Program-made: the position numbers and the translations under genes
Source: Lepidonotus clava
Lineage: Eukaryota > Annelida > Polychaeta > Phyllodocida > Polynoidae
Direction of reading: 5' to 3'
NCBI GenBank assembly: GCA_936440205.1
Contig: OW387136.1
Location: 31,601,927-31,665,926, forward strand
Length of the DNA: 64,000 nucleotides
The notes under the pieces: model-generated
Databases searched by the model: none
What the model was told of the DNA's origin: nothing
The model's input: only the letters and a program-made list of their open reading frames with translations
Shown: piece after piece, positions 56,501-62,500 of the stretch
Numbering within the stretch: position 1 is the first letter of the stretch
Layout of the letters: each line of letters begins with the position of its first letter

Positions 56501-59500
56501 GAATACCTCTCCATTTGGGAGGGCAGGGGGAGACTGTTCGAATAGTTTTATATATTTTTTGACCAAAAAGTCATTAAGGTAGAAGTTACATAGAGCAACC
56601 CTCATTTTTACAATCCTAGATCCTCTGAGTAGGGAGATAAAACGAAGTTTCTTCTTAGTCTGAATCTCCTAATGCGTCTTTAATTCTTATCACGTGAACA
56701 GTCCCAAATACGACAGGAGGTCAAGGATCGTCTACAGTGGAACATAGACCGCACCTCGCCCACCAATAAGATCAGGGACTTCATGCGCTGGTCGACAGTC
56801 ATTATTAATGGTATATTGTACAACAGAAAAGTCCTCTCCAACCCCATCTCCATGTTCATCAGTAGCCAATGGTCAGTGTTCAGATTCTTTATTCTAACGT
56901 ACACAATTTTCAGAAAGTCGAGGCTCTTTTGTTTGTAACCTGAAGACTGGTGCAGCTAGGGCGCTTTTGATCATTAATCAATACTGTCTTGTGGTTTAGC
57001 AATTAAAATATGAGCCCGAGTGACACGGTAAAAGGATATAAAGTCAAAGGTATATAAAAGAAGTCCAGTCTCTGCACACACACTGTGGACGGCTTTGATA
57101 ATATATTCCGACCAAAATCTTTCTTTATATGTTTTCCCTGAGTGAATAGTGCATGCATGGTATACATCAAAGCCATCGTAGTCATTTACATTACCACTAG
57201 TATCTAATTACCATACTTTTTCTTAATAAAGATGTTCTAGAAATACTTAAAATGTGCTAACTTCCATCACTGCCGTCTATAGCTTGCTTATCCTAAACAA
57301 ACACTTTGTAATCTTAGTAATGTTTGAAAACTGTGGACATCTGGGTTTGTAATCTATATTTTCCTTACGCCTTTGTTATCCAGGATGTTGTGGAACTACT
57401 GCCTCATCGCCCTGTCCGTCGTTATTAACGTCATCATGCTCGTCACTTGGGAGGCCAAGGCATCACTCAAGGGCGTCCGGGATAACGCCACCTCACTGCC
57501 GGCCGCCATCGACGAGTGAGCAGTTTAGATAAGATAATATTAAGTTGATGATAATAATGCATTAAGTTGGTGTAATACGGTACAGAAAAGATCTCGTGTC
57601 TATTCAAGGCAGTTGGCATAGTAAACAGGAAGTTCCTTCATTGTTACCCGGAACGTATATATACATAGATATATTCAGGCGGTATCAACTGTCTTCTACG
57701 CAATCGCATTTCGTGCCTGAAAAAATAAAGTTAGTATTTGCTTTTAAACACACTGATGAACGTCTGTACCAAAAAAAGAAAACATTCACAAATATAAGTA
57801 TTAAACTAATTTAGGCTATTCTGCGTCATCTTTCTAGCCCCGAGCCGGTCCACCCTCTGTTGCCACAATACGATTTGGTCTTGTTAATTCTGGGGATCAC
57901 CCACAACGCCTTTGCCGTACTCCTCCTCCTCAGCTACTTCCTCATCCAGAACCCAAAACTTCCCAAGTTTGAAGGAGTCCGCAACTTCATCAGGTAATGC
58001 AACTCAGGCACACACGAGGAAAATCCATAGCATCTCACCATAATTATAGGCCTATAGTAGAGTTTAGATAATTTATTTTCAATGAAAATCATGGGAATCT
58101 AACTGAGGTTCTAATTTATATGTAACACTGCGAGTATGAAATGACTAGAACTAAAAATTGAGTTCATTGGTACCATCTCTTCGTTTATCGTAAAATTATA
58201 ATGGAACTCAAATGTAATGTAAATGTAATGGAACACAAATTTTAAGTGACCTTGACTTATTTCAAATATTACAGGAAAATAAGGGCAAAAAGAGCAGGAA
58301 GCGACGCTGACGACACGAGTACCTCTCGGCAGAACTCGAAAGCAAGCACAGAAGTGGACGAGAGCATATTCACCGTAAAATCCGTATTCATCCTCGTAAG
58401 TGAAAGAGTACTTTTCTTGGCTAATTTACAAGTACTGAAATAACAAATTATAAAGTATGTATTTTTTGCAATGACAGAATTAAAGGGCAAATACTTTGAA
58501 AGTTATTGTGCATCAAACTAAAACGGACACCTTGGTAAACTCATGGGATACTGCCTTGCTGACCCTAGAGATGTTCCAATAATATTTTTGCATAAGATGG
58601 TCCTTACAAAAAGACCTTATTCCTATTCAGTTTCTGGTGGCTGCTTCCTTTGCTGGAACCCTGACTGATGGGTACTTCTTCGCTGTCCATTTGCTGAACC
58701 TCGTCAACGTAAATGAGTTACTCAAAGGCGTCATAAAAGCAGTCACACAGAATGGTAGGTTAAAAGAAACTTTGCCATCTTATCGTTCCTCACACAAAAT
58801 AGCAGATTGAAAGAAACTTTGACAACTCTTTCCTACCAATTTGCCATGAGTTTTTAATGATCAAGCCAAAAGAATGAAAAGACATCCTAAAATAGACAGC
58901 GGTTTATTTCAATATCCTTCCAAACTAAGACATTGAATCTCATGCCACGACCCAGATTCCAGTCCCACTACTTGCTAATGTTTTCCAATATACAAGCCTC
59001 TTTTTCACCAATACCAGGCAGGGGCAGACCTAAAGTCAGCCATGTCGGCGGGGGAAGGGATAGGGAACCAACCCCTATAAAAAAAGTGCAAATGATTTGC
59101 AGATTAGATTTGTATGAATCAAGAAACGTATCTATTTGCCTGCCCCGTTCAGGTAAGGCCCTGATCTGGGTGGTCATATATTATCATATTTGAGTTTAAT
59201 TAACCTAATGGTATCTATTTGCCTGCCCCGTTCAGGTAAGTCCCTGATCTGGGTGGCCATCCTGGGCCTCATCATGCTCTACGTGTACGCCCTGCTCGGC
59301 TTTGCCTTCTTCCGGGCGTCCTTCGCTCCAGGGCAGCAGTTGTACTGTAACACACTCTACGAGTGTTCCGTCACCATCATACGTTATGGGATGATGGGGG
59401 ATATCGACGAGGTGAGTCGATGTAGTTAATTACCTTAATATTAAGTATTTTTCTCATGTAAATGTACGAAGCATAGGCACCTTGAATGTGATGTGTACAA

Positions 59501-62500
59501 TGTACTTGATGGTGATTGACAAGGACCTATTTTATATAGACATTTTCATTGTCACAAACTGAACGCTACTTGAAATTTTGCATAACATGAGCCATATTGT
59601 AATGAATTAATGTGATTCTGAATATGTTTTTCACAAATACAATTTTTAAAAGTCATTGAAGTCTTCTACGCAGGCCATGTGGCTAATTGTTTATGAACTC
59701 GTTTTATACCTCAGATTATCAGAGTGCAGCGTTATTCATGAATTGCTATGCTGAAAATAATCATGTTTGCAGTAGAGATTCAGAACGTTTTCTCTGTGTA
59801 TGCATTATAATATCTGACGCTTGATCTGGTTCTCTCAATATTTTTTTTCTTTCACCCAAATTTTGTCTATACATCTCCCAGTTATGTCTGCTTATGATAA
59901 TAAGTTATAGAATGTTGATTTGACTCAGATTTGTTTATTTAAATGTTACTTTAATAGCTTTGTTCTGATAGTTGTACATACAATCCCTATAACATATGGG
60001 GGAATGGGAACAATACGAAATATGTGGAATAATACAATTTTGTAGACTAATCTTAATCTGATTTCTTTTTTCTTTTTAGAGACTTGCTGTCCATTCACTG
60101 AAGAACTCCTTTACCAACTTTGGGTACATGGTGATTTACCAATTGACCTTCTTCATCTTCTTCACCACCATTGGTCTGAACATTATCTTCGGTATCATCG
60201 TGGACACCTTCTCAGAACTTAGAGATCTCAAGGTAAGATAGTTTGGTAATGGGGTCGTATGGGCCTTAAGGTAAGATAGTTTGGTAATGGGAAGGTAGTG
60301 ACCACAAGGTAAGATAGTTTAGTAATGGGGAAATAGGGACCTCAAGGTTAGAAAGTTTGGTAATGGGGATGTAGGGACCTCAAGGTAAGATAGTTTGGTA
60401 ATGCGGACAAAGGGACCTCAAGGTAAGATAGTTTGGTAATGTAGACGTAGGGACCTCAAGGTAAGATAGTTTGGTAATGTAGACGTAGGGACCTCAAGGT
60501 AAGATAGTTTGGTAATGGGGACATAGGGACCTCAAGGTAAGATAGTTTGGTAATGGGGACATAGGGACCTCAAGGTAAGATAGTTTGGTAATGGGGGCGT
60601 AGGGACCTCAAGGTAAGATAGTTTGGTAATGGGGACGTAGGGACCTCAAGGCAAGATAGTTTGGCAATGGGGGCAGGGTATATGTACCCTGGCAACAACT
60701 ACTATACCTTGTGGGAGCGGGAGGACCCTAAAGCGCTTAATCATAATGGCAAACAGAAGCGGTTACACTAAGGCAAAAGAGTATTCATACATTGAATTAA
60801 GGCCACCATATGCATATTGGAGTCATTTTTATTTTTGTTATCCTTTTTCTGGAAAACATATGAAATATTCATATCATGTCAGTTATCATAATTGTTTCGT
60901 TTCCTTTGTTTTCAGTGGCGCGCAGAAAAGGACATGCAGGAGTTATGTTTCATCTGTAGCCGACAAAGTTATGACTTTGAACACTTTAGTAAGGTAAAGA
61001 CCATTTTTAATCTCATTTCATGTGGTACCAAGACTAATTTTGATTAATCCATATAATAAACACTGATTATACTTTTACTGTTTGGTGATCCTACAAGAAG
61101 AAAAGTGATTGTCGTAATCTTAATTACTTATGAGAAGAAAACGATGAACGTGATAAAAAATCTTTTGTTCATTTGACTGAATTATTTGTTTGGTCGAACA
61201 GGGATTCCGGTATCACATCCGAAAGGAGCATAACATGTGGACCTACATCCATTATTTCCTCTACCTGTCTGACACCAATCCTAACGAATACACAGCGTTG
61301 GACGCCTATGTAGCAGACCGGGTAGGCTTTTGGTTCTTCTTATTAATTTTCATCTTACTAGTGGTTCATAATCCTAAGAGGAGACCAATAAAGGCCGAGA
61401 CGCATGACCCAAGCTAGAATATTATGCTATTATAAAGTTGCAGCAATGTTCTGTTTAGTTCTGCTTTGTTTGTTTTTTAAACGAAAAGGTTCTTTCTCCT
61501 CAAATGGCAGCCGTGTATTCTGCTTTGGTTCTTGTTACATTATTTTGATGGCACCCAAAAACGTCTTTAGAATCTAACATTGTGACATCATATTGTAACG
61601 TTGCTATGACATGCTTGTAATATTCTTTTATGTTATAATAATGTTATCATAACACTCTCATTAGTAAGGTCTCAACTTTACTAATATATAGGCTAATGTA
61701 ATCATAACATTCTTTTTTGATAAGCTCAGCTTACTATCAAATGATGTAACTGTTACGTCAAAATTGGGCAGGTTTCAGTCTAGCCAAAATAAGTACGGTC
61801 ACATAAGACTTAGTGCTTGTTATGTCGCTGCTTTCCTGGGGATAGATCTTCGGCGAAGTTCGCACGATCCCCATGGGTCTGTGGCTACCCGGGGGCGACC
61901 CAAAAAGTTCTTCTATTATTATATTTCATTATCCAAGATATATTCATAATGTGTTGAAAATACTGAAAAGGATGAGCAGTGAATCCGTTATTTCAACTTT
62001 AAATAAACAATCCCAAAATAGACACTGATTCCCCCAAATGCTTTCGAGCCCACATCCTTATCTTTTCAACCGATGTCTTTTGAACTGCATCACGTCTTTT
62101 GTACATTGGAGTTTACATTTTTTTCTCACTCATCCTGGATTTATCATTTGTCTATTATCCGTCCAGTTGAAGCGTGACCAGTACGCCTTCTTCCCACTGA
62201 ACCGGGCCCTGTGCCTGACCAGTCTGGACGAGGAGGCGGCCGAGTCCAAGCTGGACACGGTGGCCGAGGACGTCAGGTTCCTCGTCACCCAACACAACGA
62301 CGGGGTAAGGAGGGGGTTGTTCTCTCAAAAGAAATTTCAAGACCAATTTAAGATGTGTTATTTTGCATAGAAACCAGTCGTTTCATGCTATATGAAGTTA
62401 TGAATCTTTACTGAATTTGAGTGAAATTTATATAATTTCAGGATGCCAAACTGGCAATTACTGTGATCACTATCATTTTCAATGCTGTCATGGATCAGTA

